Assembly (NCBI RefSeq): GCF_019947135.1
Contig: NZ_JAGSHT010000010.1
Coordinates: forward strand, 62,001-126,000
DNA length: 64,000 nt
Direction: 5' to 3'
From: Occultella gossypii
Lineage (GTDB): Bacteria > Actinomycetota > Actinomycetes > Actinomycetales > Beutenbergiaceae
The notes under the pieces were generated by a model. It ran no database searches, was not told the DNA's origin, and saw only the letters and a program-made list of their open reading frames with translations. How positions within the stretch are numbered: position 1 is the stretch's first letter; each line of letters begins with the position of its first letter. This document shows, piece after piece, positions 29,596-37,918 of the stretch. The position numbers were made by a program, and so were the translations under genes.

Positions 29596-29693
29596 CAGAA
29601 CATCCTCCCGCCGCCGAACGCGAGGTTGTTGGCCCCGGACGCGCCCCAGGAGCCAACGATGTCGCGTTCGGCGACGACGATCAGGAGGGCCAT
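29595..29693 (-). CDS. Possible 32-residue ORF bridging two operon genes
   Basis: The frame encodes [14 protein letters not shown] then [18 protein letters not shown]. Its ATG lies inside the last codons of the dehydratase gene (13-bp overlap) and its TGA overlaps the esterase ATG as TGATG, so it fills the only sizeable gap of an otherwise tightly packed operon. That geometry suggests either a real small protein, a coupling leader, or a remnant of a lost gene. I recognise no family, and chance is a real possibility in G+C-rich DNA. Confidence 0.28.
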   Translation of the reverse strand: MALLIVVAERDIVGSWGASGANNLAFGGGRMF

Positions 29694-30955
29694 CGGGCGT
29701 ACTCCGCGGCGAGGGCGTCCGGGATGCCCTCGATGGTGTGGTCGGCGAAGGATGTGTTCGGCAGCAGCGGGTACCAGTCCGGGCGGCCCGGGTCACGGTC
29801 GTAGGGGTAGCCGCCGAGCTCGCGGTAGAGCTCGGCGTACTCGGCGACCTTGTCCCGGTCGAGGGTGACGCCGAGGCCGGGCGCCGTGGGCACCGCCATC
29901 TTGCCGTCTACGTAGGGGCGCAGACCGCCGGTGACGATGTCGTCGGTGAGGTGGTGGTAGTGCGCGTCCGCGGCGAACACCAGGTTCGGCACCACCGCGC
30001 CCAGGTGCAGCATGGTGGCGAGCTGGATGCCCAGTTCCCCGGAGGAGTGCACGGCCACGCCGAGGGAGAACGCCTCGCAGATCCCGGCGGCGCGGATGCA
30101 CGGCCGGATTCCGCCCCAGAACGTGGTGTCCAGGAGGATCACGTCCACGGCGGGGTTGAGGATGTTCGCCGCGAGCTGTTCGAAGTTCACGACCACCGTG
30201 TTCGTGGCGAGCGGCACGTGCGTGTTCTCCCGGACCCGGCGCATCCCGGTGAGTGAGTAGACCGGGTCCTCGAGGTAGTCGTTCGGCAGGTCCTCGATCG
30301 CCTTCGCGAACCGGATCGACTCCTCCACGCTGAGCGCGCCGTTCGGGTCGTACCGGAACCGGTCCGCCGGCAGCGCCTCGGCGAGCGCCCGGTAGCCGGC
30401 CAGTTCGAAGTCGGTGTCGAACACCCCGGCCTTGAGCTTGTGCACGCGGAACCCGTGCTTGGCCTTGAGGGCCTTCGCCTCGTCGACGAGCTGGTCGATG
30501 GTGCGGACCTCGCCGCTGCCGTCGCGCCCCGGGTACCGGTAGAACAGGTAGGACGCGAACTCGACCTCGTCGCGGACCTTCCCGCCGAGCAGGTCGTGCA
30601 CCGGCAGGCCGACGTGCTGGCCGAGGAGATCCAGGCATGCGAACTCGACGGCGGCCAGGAGCTGGGTGCGGTTGTTGTACAGGCTCGCGGTCGGGTTCGC
30701 GATCATGAACCGGAGCGCCTCGACGTTTGCCGGGTCGTGGCCGACCAGGTAGGGCTTCAGCGCGGCGATGGCGGCCTCCGAGCTCTGCCCGCCGCCGCCC
30801 ATCTCGCCCAGGCCGATCAGGCCGTTACTCGCCTCGATCTCCACGATCGTGCGCACGAACCGGCCCCAGTGGGCACCGTTCGAGTGTCGCAGCGGCGCCT
30901 CGAGCGGCACCGTCACGGTGGTCGCCCGGATGTCGACGATCCTCAGGTCACTCAC
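29681..30955 (-). CDS. Enolase-superfamily acid-sugar dehydratase, glucarate-dehydratase-like
   Basis: Encodes 424 residues. Catalytic pattern of the glucarate dehydratase/mandelate racemase group: K173-L-K175 in VHKLKAG, metal ligands D203 and E229 (RYDPNGA and YLEDP), N252 in LATNT, D276, and H303 in [12 protein letters not shown]. Such enzymes dehydrate aldonic or aldaric acids to 2-keto-3-deoxy acids. The N-terminal capping domain is present and length is normal. Within this operon it would act after the SDR and lactonase. Its start overlaps the SDR stop (ATGA). The actual acid substrate cannot be deduced. Confidence 0.87.
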   Translation of the reverse strand: MSDLRIVDIRATTVTVPLEAPLRHSNGAHWGRFVRTIVEIEASNGLIGLGEMGGGGQSSEAAIAALKPYLVGHDPANVEALRFMIANPTASLYNNRTQLLAAVEFACLDLLGQHVGLPVHDLLGGKVRDEVEFASYLFYRYPGRDGSGEVRTIDQLVDEAKALKAKHGFRVHKLKAGVFDTDFELAGYRALAEALPADRFRYDPNGALSVEESIRFAKAIEDLPNDYLEDPVYSLTGMRRVRENTHVPLATNTVVVNFEQLAANILNPAVDVILLDTTFWGGIRPCIRAAGICEAFSLGVAVHSSGELGIQLATMLHLGAVVPNLVFAADAHYHHLTDDIVTGGLRPYVDGKMAVPTAPGLGVTLDRDKVAEYAELYRELGGYPYDRDPGRPDWYPLLPNTSFADHTIEGIPDALAAEYARWPS

Positions 30956-31773
30956 TGGTCCTCCTCGGGCAGGGCGACGGCGTTGCCCGCGGTGAGGCCG
31001 CCGTCGACCTTGATATCGGCACCGGTCACGAACGATGACCGGTCACTGAGCAGGTAGGCCACCACGTCCGCGACCTCCCCGGCGCGGGCGACCCGGCCGA
31101 GGGGGTGCGATCGGCCCCACTCGGCGACGATCGCGTCCACCTGTTCCGGGCTGTCCGCGTGCAGACCAGCGGCCCAGCGCAGCATCGGGGTGTCCACCGA
31201 TCCGGGGCACACCGCGTTGACCCGGATGCCCTCGGGCGCGTGGTCGACGGCCATGGCCCGGGTCAGGGACAACAGCGCCCCCTTGGTGGCCGCGTAGGCC
31301 GCCACCCCGTGCTGGGCGACGTACGCCTGGACCGAGGAGATCAGCACGATGCCACCACCGCCGCCCGAGCGGATCTGCGGCACGGCGAGGTGCGCGGCGA
31401 GGAATGCGCCCCGGACGTTCACGGCCATCACCCGGTCGTAGGTCGCCATCGGGGTGGCGTCCACGGTGCCGTAGGTCTGGATGCCGGCGGCGCAGACGAG
31501 GCCGCCCAGGCCGCCGTCGGCCGCGATGGTCTCGAACGCGGTGGTCATCGCGGCCTCGTCGGTGACGTCCACCCGGATCCCGACGATCCTCCCCGGCCCG
31601 TGCGGCTGCTCCAGACGCGCCAGGGCATCGGCGTCGGTGTCGAGCGCGTACACCCGCGCGCCGTCACCGGCCAGGCGCGCCACGACGGCGCCCCCGATCC
31701 CCGCTGCTCCTCCGGTGACCGCGACCACGGTGGGTGACCCTCCGCCGTCGCCGGCCTCGAACGGTGTTGTCAT
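30952..31773 (-). CDS. Short-chain dehydrogenase/reductase (SDR)
   Basis: Encodes 273 residues of the classical SDR family. The cofactor motif is [16 protein letters not shown] near residue 19; Asp in ALDTDADAL suggests NAD preference; the catalytic Ser/Tyr/Lys are in [24 protein letters not shown]. It probably oxidises the free sugar to a lactone in the first catabolic step. It lies 18 bp after the permease gene and overlaps the dehydratase gene by four bases, so it belongs to the same operon. Substrate is inferred from neighbours only. Confidence 0.9.
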   Translation of the reverse strand: MTTPFEAGDGGGSPTVVAVTGGAAGIGGAVVARLAGDGARVYALDTDADALARLEQPHGPGRIVGIRVDVTDEAAMTTAFETIAADGGLGGLVCAAGIQTYGTVDATPMATYDRVMAVNVRGAFLAAHLAVPQIRSGGGGGIVLISSVQAYVAQHGVAAYAATKGALLSLTRAMAVDHAPEGIRVNAVCPGSVDTPMLRWAAGLHADSPEQVDAIVAEWGRSHPLGRVARAGEVADVVAYLLSDRSSFVTGADIKVDGGLTAGNAVALPEEDQ

Positions 31774-31791
31774 CTCAGGCTTCCGCCTTTC

Positions 31792-32601
31792 TCAGAACTG
31801 GCCGAGGGACAGGCCCCGGGTGAAGGCCCGCTGCGTGGCCAGGAACAGGATCACCGTGGGTAGGGAGACGAGCAGCCCGCCGGCCAGCACCGTGGACATC
31901 GCCGATCCCCCGTAGGTGCTCTGCAGTGCGGACAGTGCCGTGATCACCGGGCGGATCTCCGAGGACTGGGTCAGGGTCAGGCCCAGCAGCAGGTCGTTCC
32001 AGATGAACGTGGCCTGCAGGATGAAGATCGCGATCAGGGCGCTGGTGGACATCGGCAGGTAGATCCGCCAGAAGATCCGCCAGGTGGACGCGCCGTCCAT
32101 GACCGCGGCCTCGAACACCTGGTGCGCGATGCCGGTGAAGAAGTTGCGCATCACGAACGCGGAGAACGGGGTGGCGATCACGGTGTACACGAGGATCATG
32201 CCGACCCTGGTGTTGAACAGACCGGTCTGGGCGTACCCGACGAACAGCGGCATCAGGATCATCTGCAGCGGGAAGATCGTGCTGGCGAAGATGACCACGA
32301 ACCAGAAGAACCCGTTCCGCAACCGGAGGGCCACGATGGCGAACCCGGCGGCGGCCCCGATGATCACGGCGATGATCGGGGACACGATGGCGTAGACGGC
32401 CGTTGAGACGATGCCCTGGGACAGCCGGCCGCGGTCCCAGGCGTCGGCCATGTTCGTGAAGAGGGCGCCGAGGTTGCCGGGCTCCCACAGCCCGTACGTG
32501 CCGAACTCGGCAGGCAGTTTCGAGGCGTTCGCGAGGAGCAGGTACACCGGCACCAACCAGAGCAGGCCGAGGACTGCGAGGACGATCTTGCGTGCGAGCA
32601 T
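31792..32601 (-). CDS. Carbohydrate ABC transporter permease (MalG-type)
   Basis: Encodes 269 residues with six membrane helices beginning MLARKIVLAVLGLLWLVPVY and the EAA loop EAAVMDGASTWRIFWRIYLP. It pairs with the permease at 32612 to form the importer channel. The spacing of 10 bp to the upstream permease and 18 bp to the SDR supports one transcript. No ATPase gene is present in the operon. Confidence 0.9.
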   Translation of the reverse strand: MLARKIVLAVLGLLWLVPVYLLLANASKLPAEFGTYGLWEPGNLGALFTNMADAWDRGRLSQGIVSTAVYAIVSPIIAVIIGAAAGFAIVALRLRNGFFWFVVIFASTIFPLQMILMPLFVGYAQTGLFNTRVGMILVYTVIATPFSAFVMRNFFTGIAHQVFEAAVMDGASTWRIFWRIYLPMSTSALIAIFILQATFIWNDLLLGLTLTQSSEIRPVITALSALQSTYGGSAMSTVLAGGLLVSLPTVILFLATQRAFTRGLSLGQF

Positions 32602-32611
32602 GACGGCCTCC

Positions 32612-33529
32612 TCAGATCGACCTGGAGTCGGCGAGCTGCCGGCGCAGGTAGAGGATGGAGGCGAGCACCGTGACCACGGTCAGGAACAGCGCCACCGCCG
32701 CGCCCAGACCGTAGGCGTTGTTGATGAACGTCTCCTTGTACATGGTCAGGGCGAGCGTCTCCGAGACACGGCCCGGGCCGCCCTTGGTCATGCCCCAGAT
32801 GATGTCGAAGGTCTTCAGGCTGCCCACGATGGAGAGCCCGACCACCACGGTGGTGAGCGGGGCGAGCATCGGCCAGGTCATCGTGCGGAACAGCGTGAAG
32901 CCGCTGGCACCGTCGACCCTGGCCGCCTCGAGCGGCTCCTTCGGGATGGACTGCAGGCCGATGCCGAACAGCAGCGCGTTCACGCCGGCGCCCTGCCAGG
33001 TGGAGGCGCCGATCATGACGAAGGTGTTCAGCGGTGCGTCGAGCAGCCAGCGCAGTTCCGAGCCGGGCAGGTGCAGGAACACCAGGGCCTGGCTGAGCGC
33101 ACCGTTGGTCTGCAGCACGAAGGACCAGATCACGCCGACGGCGACCCCGGAGAGGGCGTACGGGATCAGGAACGGCAGCCGGAACAGCGTGGCGTTCGGC
33201 AGCCCGTGGCTGAGCACGGCGATCAGCAGTCCGAGTCCGACCGGCAGCGCGATCGTGCCGATCACCCAGTAGAGGGTGTTGAGGACGGAGTTGAGGAACG
33301 CCGGGTCGGCGAACATGTCCCGGAAGTTCTCGATGCCGATGAACTCCGGGTCTCCGAGGCCGTTGTACTCGGTGAAACTGATGTACGTGGTCCACAGGAA
33401 CGGCAGGTAGAGCACGACGGCGACGAGCAGCACGCCGGGTGCCACGAAGCCGATGCTGGAGAGCCAGAACTGGTTCTTGGGTTTGCGCTGTGGGACGAGT
33501 TCCGCTTGCCTCGCGGCGGGCAGCGACAT
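32612..33529 (-). CDS. Sugar ABC transporter permease (MalF-type)
   Basis: Encodes 305 residues with about six helices; early FVAPGVLLVAVVLYLPFLWTTYISFTEY-type segment and EAA loop EAARVDGASGFTLFRTMTWP. A longer frame to 33676 exists, but ATG at 33529 follows GAAGGAGG and gives a normal N-terminus (MSLPAARQAEL). It is separated from the binding-protein gene by a perfect 15-bp hairpin. Confidence 0.9.
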   Translation of the reverse strand: MSLPAARQAELVPQRKPKNQFWLSSIGFVAPGVLLVAVVLYLPFLWTTYISFTEYNGLGDPEFIGIENFRDMFADPAFLNSVLNTLYWVIGTIALPVGLGLLIAVLSHGLPNATLFRLPFLIPYALSGVAVGVIWSFVLQTNGALSQALVFLHLPGSELRWLLDAPLNTFVMIGASTWQGAGVNALLFGIGLQSIPKEPLEAARVDGASGFTLFRTMTWPMLAPLTTVVVGLSIVGSLKTFDIIWGMTKGGPGRVSETLALTMYKETFINNAYGLGAAVALFLTVVTVLASILYLRRQLADSRSI

Positions 33530-33563
33530 GCGTACGCACCTCCTTCTTCGGGCGGGCCGGATC

Positions 33564-33608
33564 GTCGGTGGGGTCCGCGGCCGGGCTGGGGCGGCGGACC
33601 CCACCGAC
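33564..33608 (-). terminator. Perfect 15-bp hairpin between binding-protein and permease genes
   Basis: GTCGGTGGGGTCCGC (33564-33578) and its exact complement (33594-33608) flank a 15-nt loop. It lies 3 nt past the binding-protein stop and about 35 bp before the permease start. Without a T-run it probably acts as a partial terminator or mRNA 3'-end protector, leaving binding protein in excess. Confidence 0.7.
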
Positions 33609-33611
33609 AGG

Positions 33612-34892
33612 TCAGTTGTCGGCCCAGTACGCGTCCGCCTCGGCCTGGATCGCCTCCAGGACCGCCATCGGGTCACCGTTGTTCGTCACGAACGCCCCGA
33701 ACTGCTCGGAGGCCACGGTGTAGATCGGGGTCGGGGTCGCCTCCAGGTAGCGGCGCAGCTGGAGGAAGCCGTCGCCGTTGACCTCCTCGGTGATCGCCGC
33801 CAGGGCAGCGTCGGTCACCGTGGCGCCGGGGTTGAAGGAGACGTCACCGCGGGACTCGCTCCATGCGGACTGGGCGTCGACGCCCATCCACCAGGCGCTG
33901 TAGTCGAGGGCGGCCGCCTCGTTGGCGCTGCCGGCACCCACGCAGAGCGGGCCGGTCTCGACGACCACGGAGGTGTCGCCCAGGTCGGCGCTGACGTTCG
34001 GCAGGGTGAAGATCCCGTAGTCGGTGTCGGAGACCATGCCGAGATCGGTGAGCTGGCCGGTGAAGAACGTCCCGAAGTACGCCATCGCGACCTCACCGGT
34101 CTGGAGCAGCGTCTGCGGGTCCGTGGTCACGCCCGGGTCGATGAAGAAGCCGTCGGTCTGCATGTCGTGCCAGATGTTCATGGCCTCCACCACCACCGGG
34201 TCGGTGTAGCTGACGCTGCCGTCGGAGAGGCCGTTGTACGCGTCGGGGTCGAGGCCCGCGAGGATCGCCTGGAACCAGACGAACTCGAAGATGATGTTCA
34301 TCTGGTGCAGTGGCACCACGCCGTTGTCCACGAGGGTCTGCCCGACGTCCATGAACTCGTCCCAGGTGGTCGGGACCTCGACGCCGTTCTCCTCGAATAC
34401 GGCCTTGTTGTAGTACATGACCCAGTAGACGACGTTCAGCGGAACGCAGTACTGCTCGCCGTCGTAGGTGTAGTTCTCCGCGAGTTCCTCGGTGACGTCA
34501 CCGTTCGCGATCGCGGCGTCCCAGATCTCGGTGGTCGGCGCGATCAGGCCCTCGTCGACGAGCTGGGCGAGCGAGTCGCCGGTGTGCCAGGTGAACAGGT
34601 CCGGCTTGTCGTCGGTCCGGAACGACTGCTTGATGAACGCGTCGTAGGCCGTGGGGTCGGAGTACCCGGTGAACTCGAGTGTGGCCGTGGTGCCCTCGGA
34701 GGCGGCGTTCATGTCGTCGAAGGACGGCTCCCACGCGGCTTTGTCGGTGTAGAAGCTCAGGACGGCTTCGGTGGGATCGCCACCGTCACCGCCATCGCCG
34801 CCGTCTCCGCCGTCGCCGCCTCCGGAACACGCGGCCAGGGTCAGCGCGGCCGCGGTGAGCACGGCGGCCGCCAGGGTCGTCTTCTTCCTCAT
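33612..34892 (-). CDS. Sugar ABC transporter substrate-binding lipoprotein
   Basis: Encodes 426 residues. A signal peptide ends in LTLAAC with C22 as lipid attachment, followed by an unusual spacer of four GGD repeats (encoded by GGCGGAGAC-like units). The rest matches SBP_bac_1 binding proteins: VLSFYTDKAAWEPSF, KPDLFTWHTGDSLAQLVDEG and YCVPLNVVYWVMYYNK. AAAGAGGTG lies before the ATG. It delivers an oligosaccharide, probably acetylated given the esterase downstream, to the permeases. It lies 87 bp downstream of the GntR gene. Confidence 0.9.
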   Translation of the reverse strand: MRKKTTLAAAVLTAAALTLAACSGGGDGGDGGDGGDGGDPTEAVLSFYTDKAAWEPSFDDMNAASEGTTATLEFTGYSDPTAYDAFIKQSFRTDDKPDLFTWHTGDSLAQLVDEGLIAPTTEIWDAAIANGDVTEELAENYTYDGEQYCVPLNVVYWVMYYNKAVFEENGVEVPTTWDEFMDVGQTLVDNGVVPLHQMNIIFEFVWFQAILAGLDPDAYNGLSDGSVSYTDPVVVEAMNIWHDMQTDGFFIDPGVTTDPQTLLQTGEVAMAYFGTFFTGQLTDLGMVSDTDYGIFTLPNVSADLGDTSVVVETGPLCVGAGSANEAAALDYSAWWMGVDAQSAWSESRGDVSFNPGATVTDAALAAITEEVNGDGFLQLRRYLEATPTPIYTVASEQFGAFVTNNGDPMAVLEAIQAEADAYWADN

Positions 34893-34979
34893 GGATACAC
34901 CTCTTTGTGGGGTTGGGGTGCTGCTGTCGGTGCTGCTGGGTACTTCGGCTGGGTCCGTGTGGGACCTTCGCAGCCCGGA

Positions 34980-35681
34980 TCAGCCGATCCGGGCCCGGAT
35001 CACCTCGACGACGTGGTCGAGGTGGGTGTAGGCGGCATCGCGAGCGAGTTCGGGATCACCGTCGCGGACGGCGGCACCGATCCGGGCGTGCTCGGCGTAG
35101 TCATCGACTGCGTCGCCATGCAGTCGCAGGATCTCCTTCTGTTCCTCGCCGTGGACGAGCACGATCGAGTCGAGGACCTCGGCGAGCACGCCGTTGCCCC
35201 CGGCCGCGGCGACCGCTCGGTGGAAGTCGAGGTTCGAGAGCCAGAGCGCCTCGTCCCGTTCGGCGACGAGTCGGCGCGACCGCTCGAGCGCCTCCTCCAT
35301 CCAGGTCATGGCGACCGGCTCGCGCACCTGGGCGGCCAGCATCGCCAGCTGCGGTTCGATCTGCCGGCGGGCCTCGAGGAGCTCCACGAGCTGGTCGGAG
35401 TCCGGCCGGGGCGAGAGCGGGTTCGCGAGCACCCGCCGGCCCGAGTTCGCGCCGACGTAGACGCCGGAGCCGTGCCGGAACTCCAGGACGCCGAGCCCTT
35501 CGAGCCGCCGCATGGCCTCCCGCATGGTGGGCACGGCGACCTCGAAGCGGGCCGCGAGCACCTTCATGGAGTCCAGCGGGTCACCGGGCTGGAGCCCGCG
35601 GTCGTTCACCAGCCGCACGATGGCACGCGCCAGATCACTGGAGAGGTTCGCCCTCTTCGCGACGTCCGGCTGCTGTGTCAT
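34980..35681 (-). CDS. GntR-family transcriptional regulator (FCD subgroup)
   Basis: Encodes 233 residues from ATG 35681. The N-terminal winged helix includes LAARFEVAVPTMREAMRRLEGLGVLEFRHGSGVYVG; the C-terminal FCD ligand domain includes LLEARRQIEPQLAMLAAQ, DFHRAVAAAGGN and EHARIGAAVRDGD, with the metal-binding Asp/His positions typical of FCD. Such proteins usually repress sugar-acid operons and are released by a pathway intermediate. It heads the operon and has a palindrome over its own upstream start codon (35690), which argues for the 35681 start and for autoregulation. Confidence 0.9.
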   Translation of the reverse strand: MTQQPDVAKRANLSSDLARAIVRLVNDRGLQPGDPLDSMKVLAARFEVAVPTMREAMRRLEGLGVLEFRHGSGVYVGANSGRRVLANPLSPRPDSDQLVELLEARRQIEPQLAMLAAQVREPVAMTWMEEALERSRRLVAERDEALWLSNLDFHRAVAAAGGNGVLAEVLDSIVLVHGEEQKEILRLHGDAVDDYAEHARIGAAVRDGDPELARDAAYTHLDHVVEVIRARIG

Positions 35682-35685
35682 GCAA

Positions 35686-35706
35686 GTCATCTAATCACTA
35701 GACGAC
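35686..35706. promoter_or_regulatory. Candidate operator of the GntR regulator
   Basis: GTCATCTA (35686-35693) and TAGACGAC (35699-35706) pair at 7 of 8 positions around a 5-bp AT-rich centre, ATCAC. This lies immediately upstream of the regulator start, in one of the few AT-rich spots of the window, and fits the 15-21-bp operators bound by FCD-GntR dimers. Confidence 0.45.
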
Positions 35707-35801
35707 GACGCGGGACCAGCACATCGTCCGCACCGATATGAATCTGTGACCTGTCGGTCGCGGCGGCAGTCGGACCCGCAGCGGCGCTCGGTGGCGCCGG
35801 G

Positions 35802-37028
35802 TCAGCCGCAGCGCCCGAGTTCCCGCCCGCAGTCCGGGTGCAGCCCCAAGTCGATTTCGACGAACCGCGGCCGGTAGATCGTGACGTCCTCGTACAGGTC
35901 GCCGGAGTCGAAGCTGTTCACGTTGTACGTGACGAGGATCCGGTCCCCCCGGGTGCGCAGCTCCGGGTGCTCATGGGCGTTGTAGGCGAAGATGTTCGGG
36001 TTGCCGTAGGAGCCTGCGGCGCCCACCTCGGGCATCTCGTAGACGGTGCCCAGCGGCAGGAACGGGCCGGTCGGCGAGCAGGAGACGTACGCCTCGATGT
36101 TCCGGCTGAAGATCTCATGCGTGTCCTGGGTGATCAGCAGGTATCCGTCCCGCAGCGGGGTGACGCTGTATTCGTTGGCGACGCCGTCCATGACGCGAAC
36201 CGTGTCCGTCTCCTCGGCTGACCACCCGGCCCCGTCCCAGTACTCCCACGGCGCGCCGTCGAGGTCGCGGCCGGCCACCCGGGCGACGTGCATGTACTTG
36301 GACGCACCCAGGTCCTCCACGCCGTAGATGTAGGTGTAGCGCCCGTCCCGCTGGAGCCAGCTCGCCCACTGCACCCCGGCCGCCGAGGGCAGGTCGACGA
36401 AGTCGAGCCGCTCGAACGTGTCGGAGTCGAACGTGGCCAGGTGGTTGGACTCCCAACCGAAGTCGAAGGCGCCACCGCCGCCGTACCAGAACTTGAGGGC
36501 GACCAGCTGCAGGTTGCCGTCGCTGTCGGTGGCGCCGTCGCCGACCCAGTACCAACCGCCACCCTCCTCGGGCGGCGGGATCAGCGACTCCGGCGCCTCG
36601 GCGGTGCCACCGGTCGCCGTGCTCAGACTCCCGCGCTCATCGATCACGAAGGAGTTGTTCAGGAACGGCGTGGTCTCGGGGCGGGACCCGTCCGGGTTCA
36701 CCGGACCGAGGAACGTGTCCGAGAAGATCCAGGCGGTCCGCCCGCCGTCCAGCGGCACCGAGTAGGTGGAGTCACCACCGGTCCACCCCTCACCAGAGTC
36801 GCCGTAACCGGTGAAGGCCTCCGTCAGAGGGGCGTGCACCTGAGCGGACGGATCGATCGCCACCCGGTCCAGCGAGCAGGAGCCTTCGCCGGATCCGCCT
36901 GGCCCGCCGGCCTGAGCCGGCAGCGCGCCCAGCAGCAGGGCACCGATCCCGAGCCCGACGGCGGTGGCGGCAGCGAGGCCACGGCGACGCGGCCTCTCGT
37001 TCATCTGGGCCGTGGTGGAGGGACGCAT
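35802..37028 (-). CDS. Secreted DUF4185-domain protein
   Basis: Encodes 408 residues. The N-terminus NERPRRRGLAAATAV then a hydrophobic stretch ending ALPAQAGG is a signal peptide, possibly Tat-type because of the Arg cluster. The mature part is a beta-propeller-like DUF4185 domain with TEAFTGYGDSGEGWTGGDS, WIFSDTFLGPVNPDG and FGWESNHLATF. Some DUF4185 proteins have been shown to be endo-D-arabinanases (family GH183) acting on actinobacterial arabinan, so a glycosidase acting on cell-wall or environmental polysaccharide is plausible. ATG at 37028 follows AAAGGAG; the earlier frame start at 37073 lacks a ribosome site. Confidence 0.8.
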   Translation of the reverse strand: MRPSTTAQMNERPRRRGLAAATAVGLGIGALLLGALPAQAGGPGGSGEGSCSLDRVAIDPSAQVHAPLTEAFTGYGDSGEGWTGGDSTYSVPLDGGRTAWIFSDTFLGPVNPDGSRPETTPFLNNSFVIDERGSLSTATGGTAEAPESLIPPPEEGGGWYWVGDGATDSDGNLQLVALKFWYGGGGAFDFGWESNHLATFDSDTFERLDFVDLPSAAGVQWASWLQRDGRYTYIYGVEDLGASKYMHVARVAGRDLDGAPWEYWDGAGWSAEETDTVRVMDGVANEYSVTPLRDGYLLITQDTHEIFSRNIEAYVSCSPTGPFLPLGTVYEMPEVGAAGSYGNPNIFAYNAHEHPELRTRGDRILVTYNVNSFDSGDLYEDVTIYRPRFVEIDLGLHPDCGRELGRCG

Positions 37029-37085
37029 GATCGTGGCTCCTTTGCCTGGACCGGACCAGTCGGCGTTCCGCATAGGTGAACGCTG

Positions 37086-37095
37086 GTTCCGGAAC
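37086..37095. promoter_or_regulatory. Candidate IclR-type operator upstream of the DUF4185 gene
   Basis: The perfect palindrome GTTCCGGAAC lies 58 bp upstream of the DUF4185 start and 46 bp downstream of the IclR-family gene; a further GTTCC half-site lies near 37065. IclR-family proteins commonly bind such TTCCGGAA-like palindromes. Confidence 0.4.
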
Positions 37096-37140
37096 TGATG
37101 CGAAGAGCATTCCAGTGCCGCCGGGCACCGGTCAAGGCTT

Positions 37141-37902
37141 CTACAGCGTCGGCGGCAGCGTGAGCGAGCCGGGCAGCTCGGCCTCGACGACCCGGCGGAG
37201 CCGACGGCCGAGTTCGGGGATCTGGTGCTCGAGCCGGTCGAGCGGCATCGTCACGCTCACCGCGGCCACCGGTCGGCGGGCCCGCAGGATCGCCACCGCC
37301 ACGCACCCGATGCCGGGCTCGGACTCGCCGCGCTCCACCGCGTAGCCGTCGAGTCGGGCGTTCACCACCGCCTCCCAGGACCGTTGCACCTCCTCCGGTG
37401 TGAACCGGGCCGGCGGCGCGAGCCGCCCGAGCACACGACGGTCCACCTCGCCCGCGGCGAGCAGGGCACGGCCCAGAGCGGTGGTCAGTGCCGCGATCCG
37501 GCGTCCGACGGCACTCCACACCCGGATCGCGTGCGCCGGCTCCGCCTTGTCCACGTACACGACGTCGGGCCCGTCGAGCACCCCGAGCTGGCACAGTTCG
37601 TCGAAGGAGTCGCGGATGCTCTCGAGCATCGGGTGCAGCAGCGCCGGCAGGTTGTCGCCCTCGATGAACGTGGCGCCGAGGTCGATCGCTGCGGCCCCGA
37701 GGCGGTACCACCCGGTCACGGGGTCCTGCGCCACGAAGTGCCGGAACCGGAGCGCCGCGAGGGTGCGGTGCAGGGTGGACTTCGATACCGACACTGCCTC
37801 GGCCAGGTCGGCGAGGCTGCGCCCGCGCGGACCTGCGGCGGAGAGATCGGTAAGGACCAGCAGCGCCTTGTCGACGCTGCCCATCGGGGACTGCTCCGTC
37901 AT
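37141..37902 (-). CDS. IclR-family transcriptional regulator
   Basis: Encodes 253 residues. The winged helix is in LADLAEAVSVSKSTLHRTLAALRFRHFV (residues 30-57) and the C-terminal ligand-binding GAF-like domain includes VYVDKAEPAHAIRVWSAVGRR and GYAVERGESEPGIGCVAVAIL. IclR proteins sense small metabolites, often sugars or aromatics. It lies upstream of the DUF4185 gene on the same strand with a candidate operator between them, so the DUF4185 gene is the likely target. It is only 16 bp downstream of the emfourin-like gene and may share its transcript. Confidence 0.9.
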   Translation of the reverse strand: MTEQSPMGSVDKALLVLTDLSAAGPRGRSLADLAEAVSVSKSTLHRTLAALRFRHFVAQDPVTGWYRLGAAAIDLGATFIEGDNLPALLHPMLESIRDSFDELCQLGVLDGPDVVYVDKAEPAHAIRVWSAVGRRIAALTTALGRALLAAGEVDRRVLGRLAPPARFTPEEVQRSWEAVVNARLDGYAVERGESEPGIGCVAVAILRARRPVAAVSVTMPLDRLEHQIPELGRRLRRVVEAELPGSLTLPPTL

Positions 37903-37918
37903 CGTTCGTCCGGCTGCG

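Noticed and set aside
34770-34820. Short tandem repeat in DNA before the second binding protein's mature domain
   Set aside because: It encodes the GGD linker after the lipid-anchored Cys, a common flexible spacer, rather than a regulatory or mobile repeat.
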